Source: Ilyonectria destructans (Eukaryota; Ascomycota; Sordariomycetes; Hypocreales; Nectriaceae). From it: 64,000 bases of DNA. Each line of letters begins with the position of its first letter. Position 1 is the stretch's first letter. The translations under genes were made by a program, and so were the position numbers. Of this stretch, positions 12,002-23,642 are shown piece after piece. The notes under the pieces are model-generated. The model saw nothing but the letters and a program-made list of their open reading frames with translations. It was not told the DNA's origin and made no database searches. The DNA is taken from positions 310,001 through 374,000 of the forward strand of contig JAHEWK010000030.1 in the NCBI GenBank assembly GCA_020740775.1, written 5' to 3'.

Positions 12002-14151
12002 CTAGAAGAACGACGGCTTTGTGAGGACTCGATACTCGACGTAGTCCTCGCCATCGATGTTGACAATGGTGCCCTGCGAGACCATCTTGCCCATGAAGGG
12101 GCCGGTAGCCTTTCGATCATACTTGATGCCTCCGTAAATCTTGGCATCCTCAGCGCCAGCCTTGGCTCGTAGGCTCTCCTGCCTGGCCCATACCTTATTC
12201 AGCCGCTGCATCTCTTCAGACTCGTGGAATCGCATTCTGCCGTTGATGGTGATCGCGGGGATCGCAGCAGCGGCAGCAGCAGTGGCATCGGCAGCGGCAG
12301 CAGTAGCACGTTCTCGGTTAGCTGCGTGTCGGTCGGCGCGGCCTTGGGCAGCCTTAGCTCGAGCGATCTCGCGACGAGCCAGCGTATTGGTTTGCTCAAG
12401 AGCATCGCCACTCTGCGCTCGATTCACTGTCGGTCGGATCTCACCATTGGGGTGTGGCGGTCGAGCAGGGCGGCCATCCGTCTTTGCCTCGACGCGGCGG
12501 CTTTGACGAAGCTCATGACCACCGAATCCGGCCCTTCCGTTCTGATCGACAACTTCGGCGGGCGGTTCGGGAGCGATTGGGGGGTAGGACTGGGTCATGA
12601 TAGGGACGTTTTTGAACCCAGTTCCAGCACGGGCTTGAGCCTCGTGAACGGCCTTTGTCTCGTTGGCGGCTCGGTCTTCTGGGGCTTCGCCATGGTCAAG
12701 TTGCCACTGTCGGACTCGGCAGTACTCCTTGATCTCTAGTCGTGCGAGAGGCTTTAGGTGATCCTCGAACTCAACTTCCTCGTATTGAATCCACAAGGCG
12801 CCGGCGCCAATCGGGAAATTTCCGTCTACGAACCGGCCGTCGCGGGTCTCTCGGACGAGCTTGACGCGGAACATGTCGTTTTGGCCCAGGATGCCATACA
12901 CTGCATGGCGATCTTTGAGGCTGGGTTCACTAGATCCCTTCCAGTATCCCAGCAGAATACGTGTTGGGCGCGTTCCTGGAAGCGGATCGACAGGAGGACG
13001 CTGTGCGGCCAGTGGATGAGGTGCAGCACCAGACTGCTCGTGAGAAACTCCGTTAGTTGGAGCACGATTGATCGTCGCGAAGTCACCACTAACTCTTCTT
13101 CGCTTTGCATCAGAGCGGTTGGGGGTCGCAAGATGCTCGGGAATTTCCAGCCCATAGGCGATGAGAGGGGGGTTCGGATTGTTTTCGATCAGGGGGTTCA
13201 TCTTAACGCGTTGCCTTGCCTCCCTGACAGCTGAATTCTCTGCGGCCTTGCGCTCCTCGTCGGTTTCCTCGGGCGGGTCGGAACGGATTCTGACGTATTC
13301 TTTGACTTGATGGTGATCTAGATTCACGAGATGATCCGAGAAGACGATGCGCTCAAAGGTGACCCAACTCCCACCAGGGCCTGGGGGTAGGGGATACTGT
13401 TCTGTCACCGATTCGCCCACGGTGTTGATGGCCCCGATACGAGTTCGCAGCCGATCCCGAACATCAATGAAGCCAATAACTGCATGCTTGGATCTCTCAT
13501 CAGGCGCGGGAGAGTCTCTCCAATATCCGAGGATGGCACCTTTGACACTGCTCAGGCTGTGTCGAGCAGGTTTGGGCTTGATAACCTCTGTGAGTGTAGG
13601 CCTGTCGTCGGGAACACTCTTAGGAATCTCGATTTTGCTCTCACTCAAGTCATTAAAAAGAGATGTGCGCTTCCGCTTCGGATAGTGGGAGATGATGGGT
13701 TCATCATCTACGTCGGCCATGCCTTCGTCTTCGCGATCCGACACAACGCGGAGAGGAGACAACTTTCCGGGGCCGTTGCGCTCACCGACAACAATCTCGT
13801 CCTCGAGTTCGGTGAACCTAACCCCAGATGGGGAATGAACACTGCTGGCAGGTTCACTGAGTTCGCTTTCAGGATCGTCTCCAAATATCTTGTGGCCGTT
13901 GGGATGTCTAAAATTGATTTGGTCAGTCTCTGCCTAACAAGCAAAATGGAACACTAAAGCAAATTGTTGCTTAGGCTAACCCGGGGAGATAAGGCCGCGA
14001 CTCGCTTGTGCCAAAGTCACAGAGCTCACTTGTCATCATTTGAGACCACTTGATCTGAAGGGCAGAAGTAGGTGGAGTTGAGTATGCGAGCTTACGAGCA
14101 TGTGTATGGATGAATGGCCAACTCGAAGTCGGAGATTGGGAGCGGAAACAT
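12002..14151 (-). CDS. Hypothetical fungal protein with duplicated ~100-aa domain (653 aa)
   Basis: A short first exon (14151-14096, MFPLPISDFELAIHPYTC) splices over a 188-bp intron (GTAAGC; CTGAC branch; TTTTAG) to a long second exon (13907-12002). The junction keeps the frame. An ATG preceded by CTTTCAGCC suggests a further intron in the 5' UTR. The protein contains two related blocks, each beginning with a GYW motif: ILGYWRDSPAPDERSKHAV then HLVNLDHHQVKEYVRIR, and LLGYWKGSSEPSLKDRHAV then HLKPLARLEIKEYCRVR. Each block is followed by a charged Ala/Glu helix. An Ala-rich, Arg-rich coiled region comes next, then a conserved-looking tail ending VLTKPSFF. I do not recognise the family. The absence of stops and normal codon use suggest a real host gene. 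Confidence 0.75.
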
Positions 14152-15053
14152 GGCTGAAAGAAGGAAGTTGTGGTTATGAAATCGAACAGGGGATTGGGGG
14201 CGGGCTTTGGAATGCGCAGCTCGAGGTGAGGTCAATCAAGAGGCCATTCAGGTACCTGAGGCAAAGGTAGTGAGGCAAGGTTGTGGTAGCGAAGGCTGAG
14301 AGCCGTTGCAACGTGTTGCACAACTGTTGGCCGACACGTTCAATTTGACAGCGCCACAGTGAGTCTGATGAAATGACTCTCAAGGGACTCCGAACTTTCT
14401 TTCGCGGGTAGGTTGAGGTCGAGGTCAAAAGAGTTGATGACAAACACAGCCGGGGTGTGTGATGTGCTGGGGAGAGATGTACTGTCAAATGTAAATGAGA
14501 AGATGCCATGCATGTGAGGGTTGTAGAGAGTCAAAATTGGCCTTAACCACTGCCCAAGTCAAGAGGACAAAGGTCCCAGTTATATACACAACGGTACCCA
14601 AGTGGGTCGGGACGCCTCCTCGGCTGGGGCGGAATATCGTTTGACATGTACAACCGGCGCTGGGAGGAAGGAAGTAGGGCAAGGGTAAGGATTTGGAATT
14701 GCCCGAATCGCCGAAACGGAACGAGACCCGTGCAGCGAAGAGTCTTCTAGACGGCCAGTGCTTGACCAGTTGTTTTGCACAACAGTGAATCAGAGCAGTT
14801 CCCTGCAACTTTGGGGTTGGATGGGCCCGCGTCTTTGGGCGTTGGGTGCGACGGCAAGCGGTTGTTGTCAAGTGCGGTGAGAAGCCGCGAGCAAAAGGGA
14901 AAATGCCAACTAGCAAAGTCCCTGCAAGAGGAGCCACGCCACTTGACGGGGACGGGGACGCAGACATCGGACAACAAAGAGCCAACAAAGAGCGGCGACA
15001 ATTGCAACAGATATGAAGACGAGCAGAGAGATAGAAGGGAAAAACTGACCACT

Positions 15054-15475
15054 TACTAGGGCGACTTTGATTTCCCGACTGGGTTAGCAGACTCTTTTGA
15101 TGGCTCCCGAATGGGAACCTGCGCTGGTGAAGGGGCGCGATCTTTGGTGGCCGGAGCAGAGGCAGATGCAGTTGCAGTTGCACCGGAAGAGACCGCGACG
15201 CCCAAAGTCGAAGCCGGGGCCGTAATAGAGGCCGAGACGGAAGATGGCACGCCGACGGGAGCAGAAAGGCCACTTTGCACAGGTTCTCGCGGCGCAGTTG
15301 TGTCGGACGCTGATGATGGAAGAGGAGCCCGCGCAGACTCGGGGGTTGGAGCCGGAGTGGGAGAGGCCGGTTTTCCTGGCGCTGACGTGGGAACAGCGGA
15401 TGCTGAAGGCGCTGGCGATATTGGCGCAGGTGGCGCAACCGGCGCCCTGGCCTTGTCGGCCTCGACGTTATTCAT
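15054..15475 (-). CDS. Pro/Ala/Ser-rich exon, hypothetical
   Basis: ATG at 15475 starts MNNVEADKARAPVAPP. The frame stays open for 139 codons of low-complexity Pro, Ala, Ser and Thr, and ends KSKSP. A GTAAGT donor overlaps the TAG stop (CCCTA|GTAAGT at about 15054), so this may be a first exon. I could not find a following exon that keeps the frame into the neighbouring 653-aa gene: joining at the TTTCAG acceptor near 14153 creates a stop. It is therefore a separate small gene, part of an unresolved upstream gene, or noncoding GC-rich leader. Confidence 0.35.
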
Positions 15476-16180
15476 GGTGTGATGTGGAAGGGGAAGCTGG
15501 AGTAACGATGCGAAACGCGCCGGGGAGCGAGTTAACAACTGTTGAAGAGGCTTCACGAGCTGGTTTCCACAGGGAGAGAGGGAAGCGAGTCGCGGCTTTG
15601 GAGGGCTGATGTGCAGGGCAGGTGGCAGAAGAAGGACGGAAGCGACGAGACCCGCGCGTCGGGGGCGGGAAGCAGGAATGGTGAATCAAGACAGACGCCC
15701 TGGTTGGCCGAGGATCTGGGATCTGGAATCTGGGAGCCTGGGTCAGGGCTAAAAGCAATAAGCGCGATCCCAATCCCAATCCAACTTTGGCAACCCTGAA
15801 CGTAAAGAGGTGCCCGCGCTTGAACTGAAAGACTTGACCAATACACCCCCTACGAATTACGAATTGCGTGCGTGCGCCAAGCGATGACTGGGTCAACGGC
15901 GACAATGATGACACGACTTGCCTTCCATAGGACGGCCAATACCCCTTTGGGCTGTATCCCCGCAAATCGTATCGCTGTCTAGCATTCGCAGACAATGGCA
16001 ATGTCCAACTTCGGCGTACCGTCACTCGCACAGTGTCGTTACATCAGGATCACGCGCGCCAGGAAATAGACGACGCATGTGCTGATTGATACATGATGAT
16101 GACATGCTGGGCCTCCTTGACGCCAATCAACAACAATAATCCGGTAAGCCCAAAAAAGAGGCGTGGCCAATGTCATGGCA
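15476..16180. other. Intergenic, nothing recognised
   Basis: No gene is supported. The region probably carries the upstream control sequence of the minus-strand gene that starts at 15475. Confidence 0.4.
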
Positions 16181-16530
16181 ATCTCGTGTCACGAACCCAG
16201 ATTGTCTGAAGTGTCTGATTGGGTAGATGTCTGTTCTTGATTTCGTCAGATCCCCACTCTGAGTTCCTGTCCATCCTTTATTCTGAAGCAGCTAGAAGGA
16301 TATTGCTATAACAATTACGCGCCCAGTTATCCAATATACACACCGCGACATCTCGTGCCACGAGCCCAGATTGTATGTAGTGTCTGATTGGGTAGATGTC
16401 TGTTCTTGATTCCGTCAGGTCCCCGCTCTGAGTCCCTGTACATCCTTATACTGAAACCAGCTATAAGGATATAGCTATAGCTGTCACACGCCATGTACAC
16501 GCCCTGCTACCCAAATACACATCGTGACAT
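16181..16530 (+). repeat. Tandem duplication, ~169-bp unit, two copies
   Basis: The unit starting ATCTCGTGTCACGAACCCAG at 16181 is repeated from 16350 as CATCTCGTGCCACGAGCCCAG with scattered substitutions. A third start (ACATCTCGCAAC) is seen near 16527. Both units contain CTGATTGGGTAGATGTCTG and a short AGCTATAAGGATAT-type element. There is no coding potential. It could be a decayed tandem repeat or a duplicated promoter or MITE piece. Confidence 0.8.
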
Positions 16531-17083
16531 CTCGCAACCTTCCCAAACATCCGGCCTTACACCCACGCCCACCACACGGCTGGCAACGCACACACCCTTT
16601 TGCATGCCCATCGCGGCAAAAAAATAATATTGGGCCCCAAGAATTATGCTGTACCGTCCGTCAATGCCCATGTCTTGACACGTTCCGTGACAACCCAAAC
16701 ACCTTCCCAAACGGAATCAAGGCGCCAACTGCTGATGCCGTTACCCGTCATTCCTGTTGGAAGCCTTCGAGCCTGCGGGCTTAAGGAGAAAACCGGTGTT
16801 GACTTGCGAGCCGGCAGTGCCCCACGCAAGGAGCAGAATAGGATCTAAGGGGATGCAAGGTAGAGGGTCCATGTAGGTAGACGCGCTGCAGCTCGACTGA
16901 TTATTTACTCTGAAAATACAAATCAATACTCAGACGCATCCACTCACAGGTCTCAAGATGTCAAGCAGCCGGAGATGTATATCACTGTGACGGGAACGTC
17001 CGGAGTGCTGGACCCAGGGTGGGGCCGATACGTAACTAGGGCGCACGGGGCAGGCCACAGGGACTATCAACGCGTCTACGCGT

Positions 17084-17932
17084 CTACGCGCCTGCCCGCT
17101 TCTCTCTTTCCTCTCCATCGTAGGATCCTCGCAATACAGTGGCATTACCTCTTGAGTTGATCTCATCTGGCCCGTGACAGAGCCCAAGGTGTTGCATATG
17201 TAAAATCGTTTTCAATGCCTCGTCCTCGGGTTGGTGGAGTGCGTATAAAAGAGCTGTAGCTCCGTCGCAGTCTTCCACATTTACATCGACATGACAGTCC
17301 TCCACAAGGTGGGTGATCATGTCGCAAATCCCACTCCTGGCTGCAGCATGAAGCGCGTTAAATCCACATGCTTCTACGTCGGCTCCTCGCCAAAGAAGCA
17401 TCTTGGCCATGTTGACTTGGCCATAGTAGAGAGCCATGAAGAGCGCGGTAATTCCACTGTCCGACTGCTGGTTGATCTTCGAAAAGGCTAAAAGGACACA
17501 GACAACAGCATCGCGCCCTTCAGCAGCAGCTAAAAGCAGTGGTGTGACGCTCAATTTTCGATTCTTTGGGCGGTAGACAGGTCCATATTGAGTGTACTCG
17601 AAGTCGACCATGGCGCTGATTCCGGGTAACGTGACTACTTCTTCTTCATCCCAACTGTCGTCTAACTCGTCGAGGATCGCGTGTGTCTTAGTGTCCAGCA
17701 GAAGGGTCTCGGGTCATCCTTTTTCCATATTACAAGCTTCTTGTACTCGATTCAGCAGAGTCTCGGCTTTGCAAATCGTATTGCGGGCTCTTAGTGCCTC
17801 CGCGGTGAATGTAGGTGCCTCTGCGGTGAATGCTGGTGTCTCCGCGGTGAATGTGGGGTTGTGATTGCGTAGAGTATCCAGAATCCTCTGGAGCCTATTG
17901 GATGAGGTTTGGTTCGTTGTGATTATTGTCAT
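17084..17932 (-). pseudogene. Ankyrin-repeat protein, interrupted by one TGA
   Basis: The frame starts MTIITTNQTSSNRLQRILD with a short helical region and a three-fold mini-repeat (TFTAETPAFTAEAPTFTAEA), visible in DNA as three copies of GCCTCTGCGGTGAATG-like sequence at 17797-17855. TGA at 17714-17716 breaks the frame; the context GGATGACCC suggests CGA changed to TGA. The same frame resumes with at least three ankyrin repeats (VTPLLLAAAEGRDAVV; GITALFMALYYGQVNMAK; FNALHAAARSGICDMI). The C-terminal ~25 residues derive from a ~50-bp segment repeated in inverse at 26690, so the 3' end may be acquired sequence. Ankyrin proteins of this kind often belong to fungal NLR or heterokaryon-incompatibility-type genes, but no NACHT or HET domain is seen. 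Confidence 0.7.
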
Positions 17933-18366
17933 TGCGGCCTGCCAGGTTGAAGGAAGCGTTGACTGTAGAAGCGTTGATCGGGTTGGGAGAACCGTTTTTA
18001 TAGACGATTCAGTTGTTCGTTCGCCATACTCTACGCCATTTGATCAAGCGGTATTATGACTTACCGTCTTGTCAGCCCAGGGAGATCCATCCTAACCCAA
18101 TGATCAGCAGATTACAAGGGTAACCTAGGCCTGCAGAGTGGTCAGCCGAAAGTTTAGCCGAGGCATGAGGATGGTATAGCCCCTGAGCCACGTCATCCCA
18201 CTGTATAGGAGATCTTCTATGGCCGCTATCTCAAGAACCTCGTGTGACTTTACAGCCACACCAGATGGGTATCTCGACCTTTATTGGCTAGATTAAGATT
18301 TTAACTTGGCCTTGCAAGGCCACATGTAGACAGTCGCGGCTGTCCAGGAGTACTATGGTTTGCTAG

Positions 18367-18374
18367 TATATAAA
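18367..18374 (+). promoter_or_regulatory. TATA box (TATATAAA)
   Basis: A TATATAAA at 18367 lies 105 bp upstream of an ATG in the strong start context CCGCCACCATGTC at 18479. This looks like a real fungal core promoter pointing right. Confidence 0.5.
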
Positions 18375-18478
18375 CTAAACGACGAAGCCGGGAGAGAGTA
18401 GAGGACTATGAAAGGCTGATTAGTCTCTCAAAATTAATTCCTGCGAACTGAATTCTTTACATTTACTCAACCGCCACC

Positions 18479-18609
18479 ATGTCATCTGCCGAACCATTGA
18501 CCACTCGCCTTCCTCACTTTGCAGTCACTCACTCAGGTAACATATCCCTGTTCCTCTGTCTGCTACCAACAATCACGTATTCACCAATTTAGACGGACCG
18601 TATGCCTGA
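18479..18609 (+). CDS. Spliced 24-aa micro reading frame with consensus start
   Basis: ATG 18479 has the context CCGCCACC. Exon 1 (58 nt) encodes MSSAEPLTTRLPHFAVTHS. A 56-bp intron with GTAACA donor and TTTAG acceptor (18537-18592) restores the frame as DGPYA and a TGA at 18607-18609. TATA, start context and intron are all good, yet the product is only 24 residues and no family is recognised. It may be a true micropeptide, an upstream frame of a transcript whose main frame has been lost, or the 5' stub of a truncated gene. Confidence 0.35.
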
Positions 18610-19317
18610 GTAAAGGGGGGAAGACTATACCCTCCAAGAAATGCCCAATTCGATGTTCAGAGCAATAACTGACATGCCAATCTGGCGCAGAGCCGATTGA
18701 ATCACTGAATAGAACAAACCAAACAGCAACCGCCATACATCACTTTTGCACCTGGCTAAATTCCTTTCTTCCTTTTCCTAAAGCTCCGTCCTATACCTCA
18801 AAAACCGGAGAGCAGAAAGCAAGTCCGAGAAAGAGAAGCTGCGAACAAACAACTAGATTAAACAAGAGCTGTGAAAGGCCTCTAGCGAGTTGATTCAACT
18901 AACTAGTCCCTATGCTGTTTACTTTCAAGATGAAGAAAGGAAAGAATCTAAATACAAACTGGGTGCGTGAAGACGCGTTATATCTTCTTTAATATAGAAG
19001 ATTCGAGAATCAACTCGATGGCGCTGTGGAGAAGAATTCGGGCTTGGCGGCAGAGCCGCCAGCCAAGTGGGCCTGACCCGTTACAAGAGCGACCAAAAAG
19101 ACCTAATGCTCATGTCAGGCTTTGGTTATTGTGACGGTATAAGGGCACGAACGAGGTCGAGTGCGACTGGGGCAAAATGATTGTTTACAAGGAGAGAAAG
19201 AGATTCCTAAGGAAAGCTCTGACTTAAGCTATTTACACAACTTCATAAAGTGAGACTATTCATAAAGTATGAAAGTCACATAATCGTTCCCTCACAGTTA
19301 TCAAACTGAGTCGTTCT
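18610..19317. other. Intergenic, nothing recognised
   Basis: No open frame with a domain is present. A short palindrome, TATCTTCTTTAATATAGAAGAT, occurs at about 18980. The rest is likely the 3' flank of the Zn2Cys6 gene. Confidence 0.45.
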
Positions 19318-20675
19318 CTAATCCATACCTAGCTGACCCCCATCGCCCAACTCCTGGTTTTGTTTCTCTACCACATTGCTGAGTCTCATAACCGACGAAT
19401 CCCTTTGCTGTGACTGTTGGTTGGAGCCCTTGCTATGCCGAGCGACGGTCGACGCTCCGCTGGAGCCGTTCTGCGCTGTTGGGGATCGACCGCCTAGAGC
19501 AGACACCGCATAGCTTTCTCCTGGCGCCGGCTGTGGCAGCGTACTTCCGCCAAGGTTGTAAGGGCTCTGACTTACCTTGATTCCACCTGGGCTGTTATGG
19601 ATTGAAAGTTTAAGCGCAGCCTTTCTCCAAGCATCCAATCCCACAGTTTCTGTCTGGGGGCGTGGCCGGCGCCTCTCGTCCTGCTCCGAGGTCCTTTTCC
19701 GGCGTTTTCCGGCAACTTGGCTGCCATCGTCGGCCCTCACTTCTTCCAGTACTGGTGGCGCGTAAGAAGGATGCTTCTGATTGGTGCCTGGAGGATGAGA
19801 TGCTGGTATCGAACTGGGGTTCAGAGGTTGGCCGTATGCGCCGAAAAGCTGAGTACCTGGTGGAACTCCACCGGGAACTGCAGAAACTGGGATGAATGCC
19901 GTCGAGCTCTTCAACGAGACAGGTTCAAAGATGCATTCCTGGTTCATTCGGGCACAGTTTTTGCACTTGCCTCCCGAGGCAGTCTCGTAATCACTACATC
20001 GAATCTATGAAGATTAGCAAAGCGAAACAAGCGGGACCTACGTAACGCATGACATACTTTTCGCTTTCGGCAGTGTTTGCAAGCAATTGAAGCACGCTGC
20101 CTGGGAGCGGCCTGGGTTAACTGAGACACAAAGCCGGGCCTCTCAGGATGGCACCCGTAGACGTCGCTGGCATGCTGGGCGCCGTGGCCACGAAATCTGT
20201 TTGGGGTCTGGGGTCCCTGGGGTTGTTGCCCCCAGTAGGCGTAATAGGGATCCGATGAGTACGGCTCTTGATCATGAAGCCTAGGAAGGTGACGGTCGTC
20301 ATAGTATCCGCCTCGCTGATCTGGGGGTGGGTAGGCCGGAGAGCGAGGGTCAATCTGAGACTGGAGCGGTGGAAAATACGGGAGCTGCTGCTTAGGCGGG
20401 CCCTGCTGGACCGGAGGTAAGTACCCGTTAACGGCATTGGGCGAAGCATACCGTGGATCGGGGGGATAACCACCTCCTGGAGCAGCGACGCGTGGACGGG
20501 AGATGGGCGGGAGGGAGATGACGGCGGGCATCGTTGCCGGGATAAGAGGGCACGATCCGAGTGAGGTGGAGGATGCTGAGGTCCGTTCTGGTTCTCTTTG
20601 GTAGCGGCAGTTCTGATGATACTCCTCCGTTGGCCGCGCTACGTCGGTGCCCAAGAGTAACTTCGGGATGTCCAT
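19318..20675 (-). CDS. Zn2Cys6 (fungal C6) DNA-binding transcription factor, 434 aa
   Basis: Start chosen at ATG 20675 (MDIPKLLLGTDVARPTEEY). Exon 1 (20675-20058) and exon 2 (20004-19318) are joined across a 53-bp intron (GTATGT; GCTAAT branch; CATAG). The intron splits the zinc cluster exactly after RKRK. The assembled cluster has six cysteines at about residues 199, 202, 209, 220, 223 and 230, spacing C-x2-C-x6-C-x10-C-x2-C-x6-C, as in fungal Gal4-type regulators. The first 190 residues are Pro/Tyr/Gln-rich, with PPISRPRV and YPPDPRY patches. After the cluster comes a basic KRRKRT stretch that may serve as nuclear import signal, then a disordered Ser/Gln-rich tail. No fungal_trans middle homology domain is seen. 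Target genes cannot be inferred. Confidence 0.85.
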
Positions 20676-22003
20676 CTCCAAATGATGAGAATTAGTTTCA
20701 GAAGAGTGTATCGAGAGCGAACGTCGAAAGGGTACAGAAGTTATTAAATAAGGTAGACAGAGGCGTGGAAGGGTACAGTGCGAGATTAGTAGGATGGCCC
20801 ATTGTCGTGCCGTTCCCTGTTCAGGGAGCCGACTAGCATACACTCGGCCAGGGGGTGGGAGTGGCGAACCATGGGATGGGCCGCGAACGTCTTGTAATGG
20901 GTCGTAATAAGCTCTTCGCCCGTCATCATCCTCCGGGAGGAGGATTGAGTGGCGCACTAGATCTGTGCTTTTCGGATCATTTCCGTGCCGTAGAACCCCT
21001 GAACTGGGATGCCCTCAATCGGCAAGGCAGGTTTTGCCATGTACCAGGGAAGCAAACCAACCTCTTATCTTCACCAATTAAGCGCCGGTACTCTTGGTTG
21101 ATTCCAATTCATGACTGTTCTTTATTGGCCTTTGCAGACGGTGAGCTGTAATGATGGAGTGGGGAGACAAAATCAAGCTTCGTAGTAACGAACCCATTGA
21201 CAGTCCGGCAGCCTGATTTTGACAGAGGTAGTTGGCTATACTGAGACCACCATACGCCTAAATAGGGAAGTCATTGTTGAGCCCTATATACAAAGATTAA
21301 TTACAGCTTTAGCCATCGTGCATCGACGAGAATCCACGCATGCAACTGCGGCTTGTATGCAGAAGAGCTCAAGTCACAACTCCTCTCTCGTACCCTACGT
21401 ATACTGTCAAGCCGCCTCGCGTTTTCCTTTGTTGTTTATTCGCGCATCGTTCATCCTTTAAAACGTCGTGAGACTGCGAGAGGTGTTAGCGAATGACGTG
21501 TTGGAAACACTAGGACGGAAACTGTTCAATTCAATATCGTCCAAAACTAAACCTACAACAAATGATCTCCATTATTTGCGTGGTTCTTGGCTGACCCTCT
21601 TGCTGTATTTCTGCAAATGTATCATCCTGTTAATTTTACTTTGAGGGATGTCCTCTATCTCTATACCTCACACCAATACTCTATTCAATGATACGAAATG
21701 CGACAAGCCAGGCTGGATTTGATCCATGTAAGCCTCTCCTACTTCTGAGACCTTAAACCAACTCTACATGAGTAAGCCGATAAAATCGAGACTGAATAAC
21801 GGCGTTGACTAACAAAACGGCACTTGTGAACACCGGATGAGCTCCATTTGGAAGAGAAGTTAGGTGTGGGAGGCCGCGGATATGCTGTCACTGAGCCACA
21901 AAGGCTCCAGTCACTGGGGGGTCAGTATTATTAACACACACAGCCAGGTCTATTTCTCGGAATCACCTCTTCGTACTCCTTGAAACTGTATTGTCGTGTA
22001 GCG
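20676..22003. other. Intergenic, nothing recognised
   Basis: An open frame continues upstream of the chosen start of the Zn2Cys6 gene to about 20957 (MRHSILLPEDDDG...) and could be a 5' exon. Otherwise no gene or repeat is recognised. Confidence 0.4.
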
Positions 22004-22716
22004 CCCTGGGCAGACATCCCAATAATGAATAAATACATAATATTGCCATATTCTTATGTATTCATAGTCGTGCCCTTATATTCTTATCTATTCTTAAGCT
22101 TATGAATTATTCGTAATATAAACTTGGGGGCCCACTTATATCGCCGTCGTCGCTGGCGACTTCCATGACCTCGTCATCTACTGCCACATAGACTTTGCGG
22201 ATCAAGTCGTTCTTCACCCAATTGCTCAGGCATTGAACTTTCTCGACAGTATCAGCCGAGAGCCGTGCCCTGTCCCATGAAATTGTCCGTCATGCGCAAG
22301 AGAATACCCGTTCCGGGTCGTCTGACATCGCTGGTACACTGAGTACGTCAATGGCCAAGTACGAAACATTGGAGGAGCTCGTCCAAATGTCACATATAAT
22401 ATAGGCCTCAGTTACACTACGCATTAGCGGAGTGTTCATTCCACTTTTGCCGTAGCCGTCAATGCGATACCAAATCCTTCTAGAGGCTTCGTCGGCAGCA
22501 ATGCGCGTCACGGCTGCAATCAACATGAAACACGCTCGTGTAAGCAAGCGTGGTGGGGGCATCCCTGTGGGGGAGGTGCCGGATCCATATTCTTAAGAAT
22601 ATAAGAATTATGTATTCATTGGCAGCCTCTATATTCTTATCCTTATGCATAAGCTTAAGAATGAATATGCTCTTAAGAATAGATATATATTCATTACTGG
22701 GATGTCTGGCCCTGGG
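22004..22716 (-). mobile_element. Small hAT-like remnant with inverted ends
   Basis: Left GGGCAGACATCCCAATAATG and right CATTACTGGGATGTCTGGCC are imperfect inverted repeats with a CCCTGGG edge. Inside each end are several TATTCTTAAG/CTTAAGAATA words in both orientations, giving AT-rich foldback arms. The centre keeps the last ~150 codons of a hAT transposase. No clean target duplication is visible. It looks like an internally deleted hAT element. Confidence 0.68.
22107..22562 (-). pseudogene. hAT transposase C-terminal fragment with TGA
   Basis: The frame reads through SYLAIDVLSVPAMSDDPERVFSCA, a typical hAT dimerisation motif. It then hits TGA and continues in the same frame as RTISWDRARLSADTVEKVQ and CLSNWVKNDLIRKV. 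The stop sits where a CGA (Arg) is expected, consistent with RIP-type C-to-T change. Confidence 0.72.
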
Positions 22717-23404
22717 CCTGGCTGCGGGATTACCGAATGAATTATTGCCCTCACAGCATTACAGTTCGAGTTCAGGTCATGTGGAGAAAGGAAGACAGCC
22801 AGTACTTATGAAGAAAGAACGGGTTAGTATAAAGATACGTCGCATTGCAGAGTATGGCAAAGGGGAATTTACACTCCATTCAGGTGTAGTATTAGATTGG
22901 CTTCTACTGAACGACCTACTCCAGAGGGAAAAAAAGGACAGCAACTTGTTCAATACGACAGGTGCAGATGGTGTATAAGTCAAGAGACCCTATGAAGCAG
23001 ATCAAAAGTGTCATGGATTGGATTTCAAGACGTGTTAAATTGCTGTCTAAGTAGTTGAGTTTCTGGCCAAAGCTACTGAATAACAGCAACCATTCTGATA
23101 GGATGCTGGCTTTAGTCCCACAGTATACCAGGCCTTTCGACAATCCTGAGGCTTAAATTTGCTTCCACCTCTTAGAAAATGCTTCAGCTGGTTCGCGCAA
23201 TGTGCAGGATTGCTGTCATCAGCGTCAATGTGGACCAACCGGGAAGAAATAATGGACGTGAATCAATGCGCCCTATTGGCTCGTCTAGATTTCTGCAGGT
23301 CCACCGTGTCATTCTGAACACTCGGAATTGGCTTATCAAGTGTGGGGCTCTAAACTAACAATCCAATCATAATTATTTATTATGGCACAAATAAAGGCTT
23401 ACCA
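22717..23404. other. Intergenic, nothing recognised
   Basis: No supported gene is present. It includes the probable upstream region of the Ulp1-like gene. Confidence 0.4.
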
Positions 23405-23642
23405 TTGGCTTATTTATCTCCCCTTAGCCGACCATTATCCCTCAAGAACGTGACACTACGATTGGTTTGGCACAATACATCCTCCCTCGCCCCGCCGTTT
23501 CGAATAATCCCCTCAAATTTTACCGACCATCAGTGCTCCGAATCCGATCCTGAAGCTTCACTAGGTCGTGCAGGTCCCTTCTGCATGATCGTTTCTCGAT
23601 GCCCAATCCAGTCCATGCAAGCGCTTTATCGGGATTACCAGT

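Noticed and set aside
14153..15054. Joining the Pro/Ala-rich exon to the 653-aa gene by a 900-bp intron
   Set aside because: Donor and acceptor exist, but the joined frame reaches a stop soon after the next junction, and the intron would be unusually long.
14485..15438. 317-codon minus-strand frame
   Set aside because: Overlaps a Pro/Ala-rich frame, has low-complexity composition and no domain; probably a shadow of GC-rich sequence.
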